DNA from: Casuarius casuarius
Lineage: Eukaryota > Chordata > Aves > Casuariiformes > Casuariidae
Assembly: GCA_003342895.1 (NCBI GenBank)
Contig: PTFA01000280.1
Coordinates: 254,331 to 318,330 of the forward strand
Direction: 5' to 3'
Length of the DNA: 64,000 nt
The translations under genes and the position numbers were made by a program. A model generated the notes under the pieces. It was not told the DNA's origin, made no database searches, and saw only the letters and a program-made list of their open reading frames with translations. Shown here piece by piece: positions 14,546 to 26,772 of this stretch (positions within the stretch are counted from its first letter, which is position 1; each line of letters begins with the position of its first letter).

Positions 14546-17500
14546 CCCAGTTTCCATCTCTGTGTCATACTAAGTCCAGCCATTGTCTCTGCCAGGAGTC
14601 AGAAAATGTCTCCACAGGTGTAAGACTTCTTAGCTCTTTACACAACTTGCTTCAGAACGTTTGTGATTAACTGTGTTTAAAATATAAAGTGACCTTTCCT
14701 CTTTTTATATGTAAATTATTTTTATACTGCCTCCATTTAGCCCCTCTACCTGCAGGAACGCTTTGTCTGTAACTGCTGCTGTTCATGTTAAACAGTCCGA
14801 GCTGTGCAACACTCGTGTCACAAACACACGGAAATCTTCTACTCGAGGCAAAATCATCCAGAAGGAGCATTTGTCAAAGCTTATATTGCAATGCTCGTCT
14901 GATCAGATAGCATCTCTTACTTACAGACCCTGCTGTCCTGATGAAACCCCCCCTTCCTTCCAGAGGTTTTCAGAGTTCTAATAATCTCCAAAATATCTAT
15001 TCTTGCAGTTCTCCCTAGTGAAATAATTACCCAGAACTGATCCTACCAAAACACAGAAAAGTTATAAAAAAAGATTTTGTTAATTTGGATCACTTANAAA
15101 AAGTGGGTAATTAAGGAAAGAGGATGGATGAAAAGATCTTTTCTAATTTGGTCTTCTAGTGCTGACTTTTACATGCATAATTATATGTGATTAGGGAGCG
15201 CTCTTGCTGATGATTAAGTCCTGGCTATCTNTTACGCCAAAAAGGGCAGATCTAGCAAACCAAGACTCCTGTCTGAAGCTCTGGACTCATCTTCCAGAAG
15301 GAACAGAACTACAGCTTTGAAATCCAAGTTTTACATGTGCAAGAGGACCAGTATCTGGATAGAAACTCAGCAAAACCTCAGCAGAGACTTTAAAAGCAAT
15401 TTAAACGGTCCTTCTATGTAAATGTAGCCCCTGGCTGCCAAAGATCAGGTGACTCATAACTCACAGGAAGGAAAAGGGTGATGGCTTTATCCAAGCACTC
15501 CGATCCCCCTATATCATTTTACATAGACCTTGTTGAGACTTCAAAATTAAGGAAATCAGAAAGAGCGTTCTTTCAAGAAACTATGATAGAACAGTGCGCT
15601 TCCTTCCTGGGAAAATGTGTATCTAAGACTGAAAGTTTCTTAAACAGCAATATAAAGATTCGCTGCCTCTAGTATGAACCGGCAGTAACAACCAAGTCTA
15701 GGCTGAGCAACAGGTTTATTCCACAGCGAGTCCTCAGTCCAAACCCTTGAAGGCACGTACAAGCTGTGCTCTACCTGCACGTCACGACAGCTGGGTGCAC
15801 CATATTCTATTTGTGAAAGAAACCCATATACGTGAACACGTGCTCCACCGTGTCCTCTAGTCCTGATGATTTGGGGACTGGGACTTACAGGCTCACCACA
15901 TTAATTTCTGCTTCATGCTGGGATACAATGGGGTGCACGCACAGAGAGACCAAGTTTCTGGGGGATGCTTAGAGTTCCCCTGCCTCATAGCACACACCCA
16001 GCTAATGATGCTGCTGTGTAAAATACCACATCAATATCATGTAATCCATAAAAAAGCAGAAGAAAAGAACATCAAAATGTAATTTTTGGACAGCTGTCCT
16101 TCTCATGAAAGGTTAAACAGGATGTCTTTGAAATTACCTATTCGCTATGTAACAGCATAAGATGGAGGATTTCCATTTTTTAGAACTTCAGCCAGTCTGA
16201 ACACATCCGTACAGGACTCCAGCAAGGCTAGAACTTGTGCTCTGGCATGCAGCCATCCATACGGTTCAACCCTTAGTGTGATCCCTGGCACAACTTCCAC
16301 TTATGCCAACTACTGTTCTCCCAGACAGTACCCAGATATGTTTCAGGGAAAAGAAAGTGTTTGGGATAGCTCCTAAAGGCAGTGTGAAAAAGATCCTCCC
16401 TGATTTGGGAGGCAAGGGTAAGAAAACTTTCAGATATGATCTGTGCCAAGCCGCTTGTCCCCTGTGGACAGAAAACAGATCCTCCTCTGTTTTAGCTACT
16501 AGGACAGATGTAGCGCCTCGATCAACAGCAAGGCAAGTTCCATTTTGCAAGAAGGCAGATCAGTTTTCCAGCAGTTGGACTAAATAGACTGTCTGGGAAA
16601 GCGTTGTGCTAATTATAAAAGGGGAGAATGGAAATGGGAACAAATATGTTTTTACTGAATGCACAAGGCATTAAAAATAAGAATGTGTAATAAAGATAAT
16701 TCTATGCTTCAGTAATCACAATCTGTTTAATAATTTTATTAACACAAATTTGACCTGTTTGGTAACTTCTGAAATTTAGAGGGAATGTGGGATAAGGAAT
16801 GCAACAATTACTGCCTACAGCANCTGTGTAAGATTAAGTAGGTAAAAAGAAGCAGGTATGGGAACTGTACTATTACTGTAAAATCTGTCACTGTACTCTC
16901 AAGTTGCTGGAAAGTCAGGAGCAAGCTACACTGAACGTTTGAGCACTGATGTTCTGAGAAGGAAATCACAGCTTTGAGAGCAGGTAGCGTCTGCTCCAGA
17001 GCACCAGTGACACTAGAGGTCAGCACGGGTGCGTCTACATTAGCATCTCAGCGTGGGCCAGGAGGATGCTTTGCAGGGGCTGCAAACGGTGCTGTAGCCC
17101 ACATGATGGAGCAGCCTCAGTGTTTGCAAATTAGGGTCTTCCTGGAGGAAACTAAATGAAAAGATGCTATTACGCTAACCTGTTGCTAATGGTTGTTCAG
17201 GCCACAGGCCCTGAGCAGACCTAGTCTGAAATAAACTCCCAAGACTCACATGGTATCGACGCTGGGTCTCACCATCAACTGTTTCACTCTGCTGATTTGC
17301 TTCTATCCTGCAGCATTTACTAATTTACTATCCTGTATTTACTAATAGTGATCAGAGTCACGGACAGCATGTAAAAAGTATATAGAAAAACACTGCTTTG
17401 TCAGCTGAGAAATTTCAGTCTAGCTTCCATTATATGTAAGCATATGCAAAGACAGTATTGTAAAGGACAACCTGACAAAACTGAAACCTGCCTAGACCCA

Positions 17501-18384
17501 AATGAGCAGAAATATTGTGAGCATAAAGACACAGATGATGGTCAGTAATCATTTGAGAACACTTTGCCAGGTGTCTAAAAACCACCAAAACACAAGCCTG
17601 CAAAAACTTAAAAGTATTTATAAAACTATGACAAAGGCAAAATGCTCAACCTCGTTTAGTGAAACAGCTTAAAATTAAGGAAATTGGACAGAAAATTGGG
17701 AAGCTGAGCAGTAAGTATAAATTAGAAATAAATTTTTGTAGAAAATTAGTAGGAGAAGTAAAAGGGCATTTGGAGAAGCTTGTGTGTTAAACTGAAAGGA
17801 AAGGTAACTAAAAGATTTGGATTTTCAAAGGAAAAATTTTGATAAATCAAGTAAACTTGCTAAGAAATCAGCTGAAATAAATATAAAGCATGAAGATTTG
17901 AAATGTCGCATCTTCTCTTCCTTCTTTGAGTCAGACATGCTACAAATACTGATAACATGTACCCCAAGGCCACAGGATAGAAAAATGCATNGAGGATGCG
18001 ACCGAATGAAAAATCACCCCACAGAAGATATTAAAAATGAGCACAGATCTCAAGGAAAAGTACACTGAGAAGGCCAAGGCTTGAAGAAAAGTGAGAATCA
18101 CTAAAAGACAGGCTGGGTTTGCCTTCATTTTAGTACCATTTGTAAAGTCTGAGAGTTCTTCAGGCACATAAATAGGGAAAGAACAAGGAAGAAATGAATA
18201 ATACATGGTAAAGACAGAATGTAATTAAAGATAACTTGTAGCTTGAAAACTAAACGAACAGTTCACCTCAGTTTTTGGCAAAGAGGTAATAAGCATCTCT
18301 GAGTTCTGAAGGACATGGAGTATAAAATCACAAATCCAATAAAAAGTATTTTTGTAGAAAATCTCCCCAGTCAGAGTAATACCC

Positions 18385-18450
18385 TATGATGGAGGAAAAA
18401 CAAATGGAAGTACCTATATTTAAGTAGGGTGAAGAAAATTATATTGTCCA
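18385..18450 (+). mobile_element. Possible second CR1/L3-like scrap
   Basis: The stretch around CAAATGGAAGTACCTATATT followed by an A/G-rich run resembles the part of CR1/L3 reverse transcriptase just before NYRPVSL (family wording roughly ANVVPIFKKG). The 19.2-kb fragment contains its own version of that segment, so this may be another insertion or an internal rearrangement. Flanking sequence back to about 18000 looks vaguely similar but is too decayed to call. Confidence 0.35.
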
Positions 18451-18950
18451 TTGCTGGGGCAGTTGATTTTATGGACAATGGATTTCTCTGTACTTCGTTT
18501 CCCACTGGAAGGTATTACATATGAGTTTTTATTATTTTAAGAAGGACAATCAATTTTGATGAGGAGAATAAACTGATAAAAGGAAAAGCCTTGCACTTTT
18601 ATAGGCAGAAAAATTTAACAAAGCTATGTCACATAGTGTATTCTCAGCAGATGCAAACTCTTGCTGCCAAAGATTCAGGATGACCTGTGATTCCCTGAGC
18701 AGCATCAATAGCACTTACCTAATAAATCCTGTTAAGATGTCTATTAACCGTAGTGCCTCACATTTGCATAGCTGTCAGTTACCTTCAATTTTATACCTAT
18801 CAAGCTTGTCCTGCACAGAATACTCTTCTACCCAGAATATTTTGTCATGAAAACACAGTATTTTCACATATTTAGGAATAACAAGAAACTTAACAATGTA
18901 GCTGGTTCATTAGTAAGAAAAATAGGAATACTGTCAATGCAGAAAGAAGA

Positions 18951-18966
18951 AATATATATATATATT
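18951..18966. repeat. AT dinucleotide repeat
   Basis: About eight AT units between the two LINE-like scraps. Confidence 0.85.
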
Positions 18967-19194
18967 CTCTGTTTGTGTAGGGAAAAAAACCCAAGATGGT
19001 ATACTAAGCTCACCTGAAGGAATACTTTCCATTCTAACAATAAGTTTGGAGAGTGTTAAAAGCTGACCACTAAAGCTATGATTTTTAAAATGAGATGGTA
19101 CAAAGATTTTGTATCTGGAGATTTTATTAAAAGTAGGCAATGGAGCTTAGTGGAGCACTAATAATGATTTTATTTATCATTATTCTTTTTTCAT

Positions 19195-19560
19195 TAGATC
19201 TTGGACTACTGAGGAAACTGAGACTGAAAGACTGAAAGAAAGCAGGTGCTGTGCCAGTACTGCTAAAGGCTAAATGAGACAACCTGGATAATTGAGAGCC
19301 TGTAAGCCTGGCATCAGTCCTAGCAAAATAATGGAATAGTTCCTACAAGACTCAATTAATGAAGTATTAAAGAAGGGATATAGAATTAACGTCATTCAAC
19401 ATGATTTCTTTTTTGGAAAGCAGGACTTGCCAAGCTAGCATGATATCTTTGAGAAGTTCACAGGAACCAGGTGCCTTTCTGTACTGCCTACTTCTACAGA
19501 ATACTCTGGATGGCAATGAAGTTTCCAGAAAATTCAACTTGTCTTAAGAGATGAGATTAT
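19195..19560 (+). mobile_element. Degenerate CR1/L3-type LINE fragment (reverse transcriptase part)
   Basis: Read on the plus strand with frameshifts and stops, the segment resembles the reverse-transcriptase region of CR1/L3 LINEs. Around 19288-19330 it reads DN-stop-EPVSLASVLAK, which corresponds to the family's NYRPVSLTSVPGK. About 80 nt further on, QHDFFFGKQDL corresponds to QHGF..GKSCL. Order and spacing agree with the family consensus as I recall it. Several stops and indels show it is long dead. The exact ends are not visible. It lies inside a SHANK2 intron, antisense to the gene. Confidence 0.6.
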
Positions 19561-19854
19561 ACATCAGCACGACATGAAACACCTGCTCGCCAGTTTTACT
19601 GGGCATGTAGTGTTTAATTGTGGTTTGTTTTTTCCAAGAACTATTTCTCTTTCTTTCATTCATGGCATGCAAATGACAAGCTACTATTAAACACAATTAT
19701 TCAAACTTAATAGTGAAGGCAAGCTGCTTGAAGAAATGTTCCTAAATCTCATTTATAGGAAAGAATTGTTACTGCCCTGCTGGTCTGAAAAAGGCTGTGT
19801 TTGAGATTCATTTCCTACACATTAAGATGATCTACTTTCTAAATCTTTATCATA

Positions 19855-20013
19855 AGTTCTGCTGCTTTGCAAAGTCCATGATGCAAATTCTTCCAACTTG
19901 TACAAGTTTGTGATGTTTCTCAGCTGACATCCTTTCAACAATCCCAGTAGACCTAATTTAATTTCTGATCATTTCACCATGCTTAACACATTTTTTCTAA
20001 ATTACTTTTGCAT
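19855..20013. repeat. Diverged local duplication, copy A
   Basis: This stretch resembles 20510-20660 in the same orientation. Matching blocks include AGTTCTGCTGCTTTGCAAA with AGCTCTGCTATTTTGCCAAA, GATGTTTCTCAGCTGACATC with GATGTTTCAGTTGATATTC, and ATGCTTAACACATTTTTTCT with ATGCTTGCAACAATTTTTTC. Blocks keep their order and spacing, with roughly 70-75% identity by eye. It is either an old segmental duplication or two copies of an unnamed repeat. Confidence 0.6.
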
Positions 20014-20509
20014 TTGCACTCAGAGGGAGCACCGACTGATTTTTCGCTTATAAAGTTCTCACCTTCCACTCCATTGTTTCCTATGCAAAAGGGAGAAAAC
20101 TCTAACTCCAAAGAGCAACTCAGTGATGGGCTGCTTCCAGTCCATACCATATTTCAACAATAATATGGCATTCATTGTGGATTTCATATACTTCATATTC
20201 GTATCTTCAACCTCTATCACATTACACAGAGAAGTACTGTACCTCATTTGTGCCTTCTGGATGGAGGACCGAATGCCAGATTGTGCACAACCCACAAAAC
20301 AAATATGCAAATGAACAAGTTCACAGGTATTATAGAAAATGTGCCCATTTTCTGTTTATCTAATTATATTTTCTTCTCCTTTGGAGTGGAAAAATGGAAT
20401 ATTTAAAGACTTTAGTCTAGTGTTAACATTATTATTCACAATGTACAATATACATATAGAAAAACAGCCTGAAAGCCAATAAGATGCAATAGGCATAAAT
20501 TAGAATAAA

Positions 20510-20660
20510 AGCTCTGCTATTTTGCCAAACGCATGGTATAAGTTTTCATAATTTCATGTCACTAAGTCTGTAAGATGTTTCAGTTGATATTCTTTTAACA
20601 TCTCCAGCTGTGGTAATCCTTTTGCTATGCTTGCAACAATTTTTTCTTAATTTTCATTTT
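20510..20660. repeat. Diverged local duplication, copy B
   Basis: Partner of the copy at 19855-20013, in the same orientation and about 655 bp away. Just downstream it is followed by a separate, near-perfect 21-bp tandem duplication (20694-20735). Confidence 0.6.
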
Positions 20661-20693
20661 CCGTAGAATGATCAAAGAATTACTTTTTTGCTT

Positions 20694-20735
20694 GAAAACA
20701 ATCTTGTCATATACGAAAACAATCTTGTCATATAC
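20694..20735. repeat. 21-bp tandem duplication
   Basis: GAAAACAATCTTGTCATATA plus C occurs twice in direct succession with no differences seen, so the duplication is recent. Confidence 0.95.
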
Positions 20736-22588
20736 TGAATTTCTTGGAAATATCTTTAAGGATTTGTGACAACTAGATTTGATTACCTTCTTTTTTCAAA
20801 ACCATTCTATTTATCTAAAGACAACAAAAACTCCTTTTGTATTTTAGAACTTCACTTAATGCCTCTCCCCAGTATTTTCTTCAGATTTGGACACAAATAC
20901 CCAGCTCAGATTTAATGCACAGTTGCAATCCTAGACTGAAGAGAGGTGTTTGTGCTGACTTACTTTATGTAGGCCTACAGCTTTCTGAAGAAGCAACAAC
21001 AAGGTTTTATTGAAAAATCTTCAAAACAGTTCACACGCAGCTCTTCAGTAGCTCATGTTCCCTACTTTCTGACCAAATTCTTATTCACCTTCCATAATGT
21101 CTCCAACAAATGAAATCACACTAGAACTCAAACTCATTATTCTCTTTTTTTTGTCTAGTTTTTGATAGCTGCACTGCTGCTAGGTTTGCCACTTCCACTT
21201 TCAGGATGAGACTTCTCCACACCTTTAAATTCTGCTTTGCTTTTTGGCCTTCCGAAGAGCTACATAATTATTATCTCTCTATGTTAGAGCCTAAATCCAT
21301 TCTCTCCAAATATTGGACTTGTTTTTGTCCCTTTTTCTATCTCAAAAGGCAAGTGGAAGAAGAAGTATAACATTTTCACACAGTGTTCAGTTATCCAGAA
21401 TAGTGTCCCTAACATCTCATGCACTCATTCTTTCATAAAGTTTTTATATCATAAAATCTACCTTTTTGCCTTCTCTTTTGCTCATCCCTTAAATTCTATC
21501 CCAGTTCACCACAACTTCCTTTGTAACCAAGGAAATCAAAATAATCATCGAGTCTTTTATCTCCAGCTTCTTACTACTGGAGCTATTATCTTGTCCCTTG
21601 CCTTCTAATCCATTCTACCCTGTTTATACAGTGCATATACCAAAAATGTATATAAACCTGTGAAGTTTATAATGACATACATAAAATAATAGTGTTCATG
21701 AATGAATGATACTACACATAAATTACAATGTGTTGTCTGTGCAGCCCCAGGAAGTTGTTAATCGATAACTCGGAAATCCCAAACATATCAACAGTTAATT
21801 TAAAACTGCACACATTTTTGGAGAATTTTAATTATATTCTTGGAGTTCATTTATAATGAGCTTTTAATTACAGAGAATGTCCTCATATCTTAATTCTTAA
21901 ATGCAGAGAAAACATGAGATGTTAGATAATTCTTAAAATAACATGCTTCAATTTACGTATTTTTTCCTTTTATTATACCAGAACTGTAAAGACTGCTTGC
22001 TTTACTTCAGTCTTGCTTTACTTACTTATGGCAGTACAAATGTACGATAAAGGAAAATTCTGTTTCCTCTGTCATCGTTAATGACAGCAAAGGCTGTCAT
22101 TCCACTCATGCATGCCTCCTCCAAAATTTAGTAGAGAGAACGTTACAGAAGGAACAGAAGGAAGGTTATTGCTATGAACAACCATTTAACACAGTCCGTG
22201 ACTATCTCAGTTTGGGAGATCACTGACCAGTTTTCCTTCCATTGCTTAATTGTTTAATCAGCCATTCTCCTCTACTGTAAGAAAATAAACCGCAGCATAG
22301 TGCTTTACGCAATGTCTGCACACATTTGTCTGCAAGAGCTTTAGCATTACTTCACAGCACAGCCCCTCATGAGAAAGACTGTTTGCTTGGAGAGCATCCA
22401 GTAAAATCTGATCAATAAACCCATCTTTATTTTTTTATTCAGCAGCTCAGCTTTATTTAATTCTTCAATTTCTAGTGTTGCACAAAAGCATTGCTGTATA
22501 ATGCATTACAATCCAGGCTGCCGTTTTGCTTATCCAGATACATTGCATTTGTCATTGTGAGAACTCAACAAGAACTTGATCTGATTAC

Positions 22589-22702
22589 CTGGTTTGCTTT
22601 CATTTGGTTTACACTGAACTTCTTCAACACAGTCTGCAGGAAACCATCCAATATGTCCCCGGGTACTGCCTTCCCAGAATCCACCTTCACCGATGCTTAA
22701 AA
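22589..22702 (-). CDS. SHANK2: SHANK2 exon, second half of SH3 domain
   Basis: This 114-bp internal exon encodes LSIGEGGFWEGSTRGHIGWF followed by PADCVEEVQCKPNESKP. That is the n-Src loop, the conserved FWEG strand and the final GWFPADCVEE turn of the SHANK SH3 domain. The GHIGWF wording is specific to SHANK2 as I recall the family. The acceptor is TGTCTTTATTTAG and the donor is GTAATC, which lacks the favoured G at +5. Two starting bases complete a valine and one final G begins the next codon (glutamate in mammals). The next exon (ETREDRTKRLF... and the PDZ domain in mammals) was searched for in 1-22588 and not seen, so it lies outside. Confidence 0.95.
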
Positions 22703-25700
22703 CTAAATAAAGACAGACACAGGCAGCATTAGGGTTTTTCTCTTCCCATGTAAATACCAAAATTATTTACATAGTAGGTCAAATTAACATGTTGGTAAAA
22801 GCAAAAACAGTACAATAACCCAAATTCTAGTTCCCCAAATACAGGCACAGAATAACCTGTAAATGTGACTCTTCCTGATCAGTCTTTGGATTCCCTTCTG
22901 AAATTATTTTTGGTCAAAAGTTTCCTTAGCCCTTACCTAATTCTTTCTGTTTTCAGTGTTCTCATTCTTGCTTTTATCAAGGATAAATGCATAGTCATAT
23001 TAAGACCAAAAATTTGTCTTGCCTGTTTGATTGAAGTTGAACTGCTGAGTCCACATAAAACTGAATCCACACTGAAACTGTTTTTCAGTTAATATTAATA
23101 AATATTAAAAATATATATATAAATATCTTGAATGTTTTGTACTTCCTAAGGAAACATGCTATTTTATTTAATGGCTAGCTCCAGAGATTTGAAATGTAGG
23201 TCAAGTAATATGAATTTAATGGTGTGAGCATACAGCAAATACTTGAATATCCCAATAGGTGCGTTACACAATGTAGATGCCTTCTGAAATATTTCAATGA
23301 TTTCTCACAGTAGAAGATAATGACAATGGGGAGGAGAAAGATCTACCAACAGGAGAAAAAGCTGTATATTGCAGTTCTGATTATCTTCATATTAATCTTA
23401 TGACTTAACAAGGATTGTGAAAAAGACTTGAAGAATAACAATGTATGATTTTACTATTAAGCAATTGGAAATGAATTACCATAATGAAAGCTTCCTAAAT
23501 ATTTTGTAAGTACTACGTTTAAATAAGTTTTATAGAAGTTCTTACAAATCACAGTATGTTCAATATATATTAAAAGAACATAAATGTACTATTATACACA
23601 TACTATATATATTTAGTATTAAAATAAATGCGATGTTATACATTTAAAAAAACATAGTTATCACTTCTAAATAGGTTGATTGGGGTTGTAGTTCAGTCAT
23701 ACACAGGTCCTCAGAGTACATCTGTAAAAAACACAATGTTCAGTGCAGAGGTCCCCGAGCTACCAAAATGAAGCCAGTGACACTGGAGCGGCACAGCCCA
23801 TCAGCTGCGCGCTAGCTGAGCCAGCCAAGCTAACGGGCCCTGCTGAAAATCAAGGCTAACTAGGCCAGGCACATCTCTTTGCTAATGTATGCATCTGGTT
23901 TTCCAGACCTGGGATAATCTCTCTGCAGGGTATTGCAATATGTAGGCATAGTCGCTTGCTCAGAGCTACCTTGTTGATCTCCAAAGCAAGCACTCTTGGC
24001 ACTGTTAAAACATACCTTACCAGGCTTTACAATCACGGTCCCGGAGCCTGACTGCAATTGAATTCTGTAGCTGTGGCACAGCTGCATCTCAGTGGCTTTG
24101 AATTTGAACTTTATTTGCACTACGGTAGAGCAAGATGAAAATCAAATCTGTGATAGGCCAAAAAATACCCCTGCTAATACGAAAGGAATTGTAAAATATC
24201 TGGATTGACACACCAGGACCTGTAAAATTGCATTTGAAATTAAATGTTTGCCTACTTTGTCAATAATGCAATATTAAGCTGTTTGTAATATTACTTACTA
24301 AGCTTGTAATATTATTGTCATTACCTGTGATATTACTTACCATTACATACTATGTCTATTAGCATAAATTTTTAACAGAAAAATCCTTTTTTAATTTTAA
24401 GTCCTTTACTATAGTAAATTTAGATGTACAGATTCTATGAACTGCGTATTTACAAATCATTTTCAGTAAGAAGCACACGTTAAGCCTTGGCACACAAATC
24501 CATTACGGCAAAATCCTACACCCGGATGGGTCTCACAATGCACAATTTATCAACGACCTTTCTGACTTTATGTATATGAGCAAACTCATACCTGCCTAGG
24601 TGGTTATGGGATAATGGTGGAGGGCACCATTAGAAGACACCAACTCCACAGTGACAGCTAAGCTGCATAAAAATTTTTTAGCATGTCTTTGCTTTTAGCC
24701 ACCCAATACCTATTGATACTGTTTACTTAAGCAGAAGCTATTGCAGCTCTACATTTAAAGGAGAGCAAAAATGAAGAAACCGGATCTGTGCTCTAATGAT
24801 ACCAAAAAAATAAATAACATGTAAATCAAAGTGTTAATAAATATAAATTTGGGGCATAATTAATGAAAAACATGTTGATAAACTCCAGTTATTCTTGCAA
24901 ATATTTAAAGCTTGTGCACAGTCACTCACTAAGTCAATCTGATTACTCCATGCTACATAAAAGAGAAGGTAATCACCAGCACCCAATACATTCCTAAGAA
25001 TGTAACCTCCATTCATGTAACAACAGAGTGCATTTCTTCATATATCAGATAAGGAAGTAGTAAAACTTAGTTAATAACATATACAGATACTATAACTATT
25101 GTAGGATCCTATTGTACACTGACTTAACTTAAAATAATAAAAGCAAGTCTGGGATGCCATTCAGCTGAAAGAAATTGTGAAATGTGAGACAGTGAAAGAC
25201 TCCTGTTGCAAGTAACTAGTTTTGTTGAGGATAGTTTTGAGCACTGAATCTCAGTTCTGATTTTGCTCCTCAGACTGACAAGATAGGGAGAATATAGACT
25301 ACTACGCAACTGAGAAAGGCTTCCCTAATTCAGTAGTTTATTAATCTGTCATATCTGCTATTTTGATGCTCTGAATCACATAGGAATTCCAATGTCTAAA
25401 AAGCATTTGCACTGTAAGAAGGTATTTGGGTACTTCACACCCACAGAATAATTCGATGTGTTTATAGTAGTTGAAGCTGATAAAACATCCAAATCGAGAT
25501 GAGAAATGTGCTTTGTAAGCATATATGTGAGTTCAAGGTGAAAAGTGATTACTTCACAGCAAAAACATTCCCACTTTAGATCACTTTCACATGAATTATT
25601 AAAATGTTACCAATTACTAATAGCAGGAGCAAAGCAGAATTACACTTAGACCTGCCTAAAGGCATAGTGTCTATAGAAAAGAAGTAGGAGGAGAAATGAG

Positions 25701-26750
25701 GTATTACCAGAATGCAGATAGCCTTCACAATCCTGGTTCAAGCCTGTCTACATGTCACATGTACAAATAAAATGATGGAACTTTTGGACTTACTGTCATG
25801 GCAATTACGGGCATTATGGGTTCCAAGAAAGGCGGGAAAAAGATGGAGCTGCAAGAGGCACACGGATGACACAGGAGGCAAACGTGGGGAGGCCAGGAAT
25901 AAAGTTGATGTACAGAGACAGAGATTAATTGTTGATGAGATGGAGAATAAGCAAATATGACATAAGACTCAGAACATAAAGGTCGAGATGAAGATGTAGG
26001 TTCTGAACGAGTAAGAAATTTCATAAAATCTTTTTCATGCATCTCAGGTGGTGTTATTAATAAGAAATTCTGCAGCAGGAGGCAAAACCNTAATAATCTA
26101 CGTATCTATAAAAATGGGGCACATTTCATGTATTCCAATGTGGGTAATTGAGAGCTTACAAGATAAATCAAAAATATAATTTATCTTTCCTACCCATGGA
26201 TGCTTTTCAGATTGAGGCCTTAATTTCTGTCTTTTCCCTCTCACAACAGTGCTTAAGAGACATGCTATGATGGATAATTTGGTACCAGCAAGAGATTTTC
26301 TAATCAACATCTTCCCTTCTGAAGGGCATAACAATGGTAAATCAAAGGATAACTTTCCCAAAATTAATAATTAGGCTTTATCATTTGAAGTATTTTTTTC
26401 CTTTTGCTTTTAATAAAAAGAAAAGATGTGGTTGCTATGGCAAGAGCAGGCCAGAGTCTACACACAATATGAATTACAATAAGGAATCTGATGTTGTAAG
26501 AGTAAAAATAAGGCTCTAATAACATCCTGAAGCCTGATGTGTCTTTTCACAACATAAGGATAGCTTAAAACAAGAATTATGTTTAATTATATGAACAAAA
26601 CTGCAAATCAAAATTGGACAATTACCAAACAATTGAATAACATGAAAATATGTATAAGCAGATGCCTAACAAGACCTTATTTTTCACGTCTTGAAAGTAT
26701 TATATTTAATACCAGCCAGATTCTGCTTTGCCAGAAGTCCGTCCCCCATT

Positions 26751-26772
26751 CCCCCCCCCCCCCCAAAAAAAA
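26751..26772. repeat. Poly-C followed by poly-A
   Basis: Fourteen C then eight A. The proline/lysine run in the plus-strand frame here is only the translation of this tract. Confidence 0.9.

Larger units (their letters stand above)
1..22588 (-). other. SHANK2 intron downstream of the SH3 exons (partial)
   Basis: Intron sequence following the GTAATC donor, at least 22.6 kb long. I looked on the minus strand for the post-SH3 segment (HYTVGSYD) and PDZ motifs (GFGFVLRG) and found none. The region carries LINE relics near 18.4 and 19.2-19.6 kb, a diverged local duplication near 20 kb, a CpG-rich islet at 3131-3370, simple repeats, and otherwise unremarkable AT-rich DNA. Confidence 0.75.
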
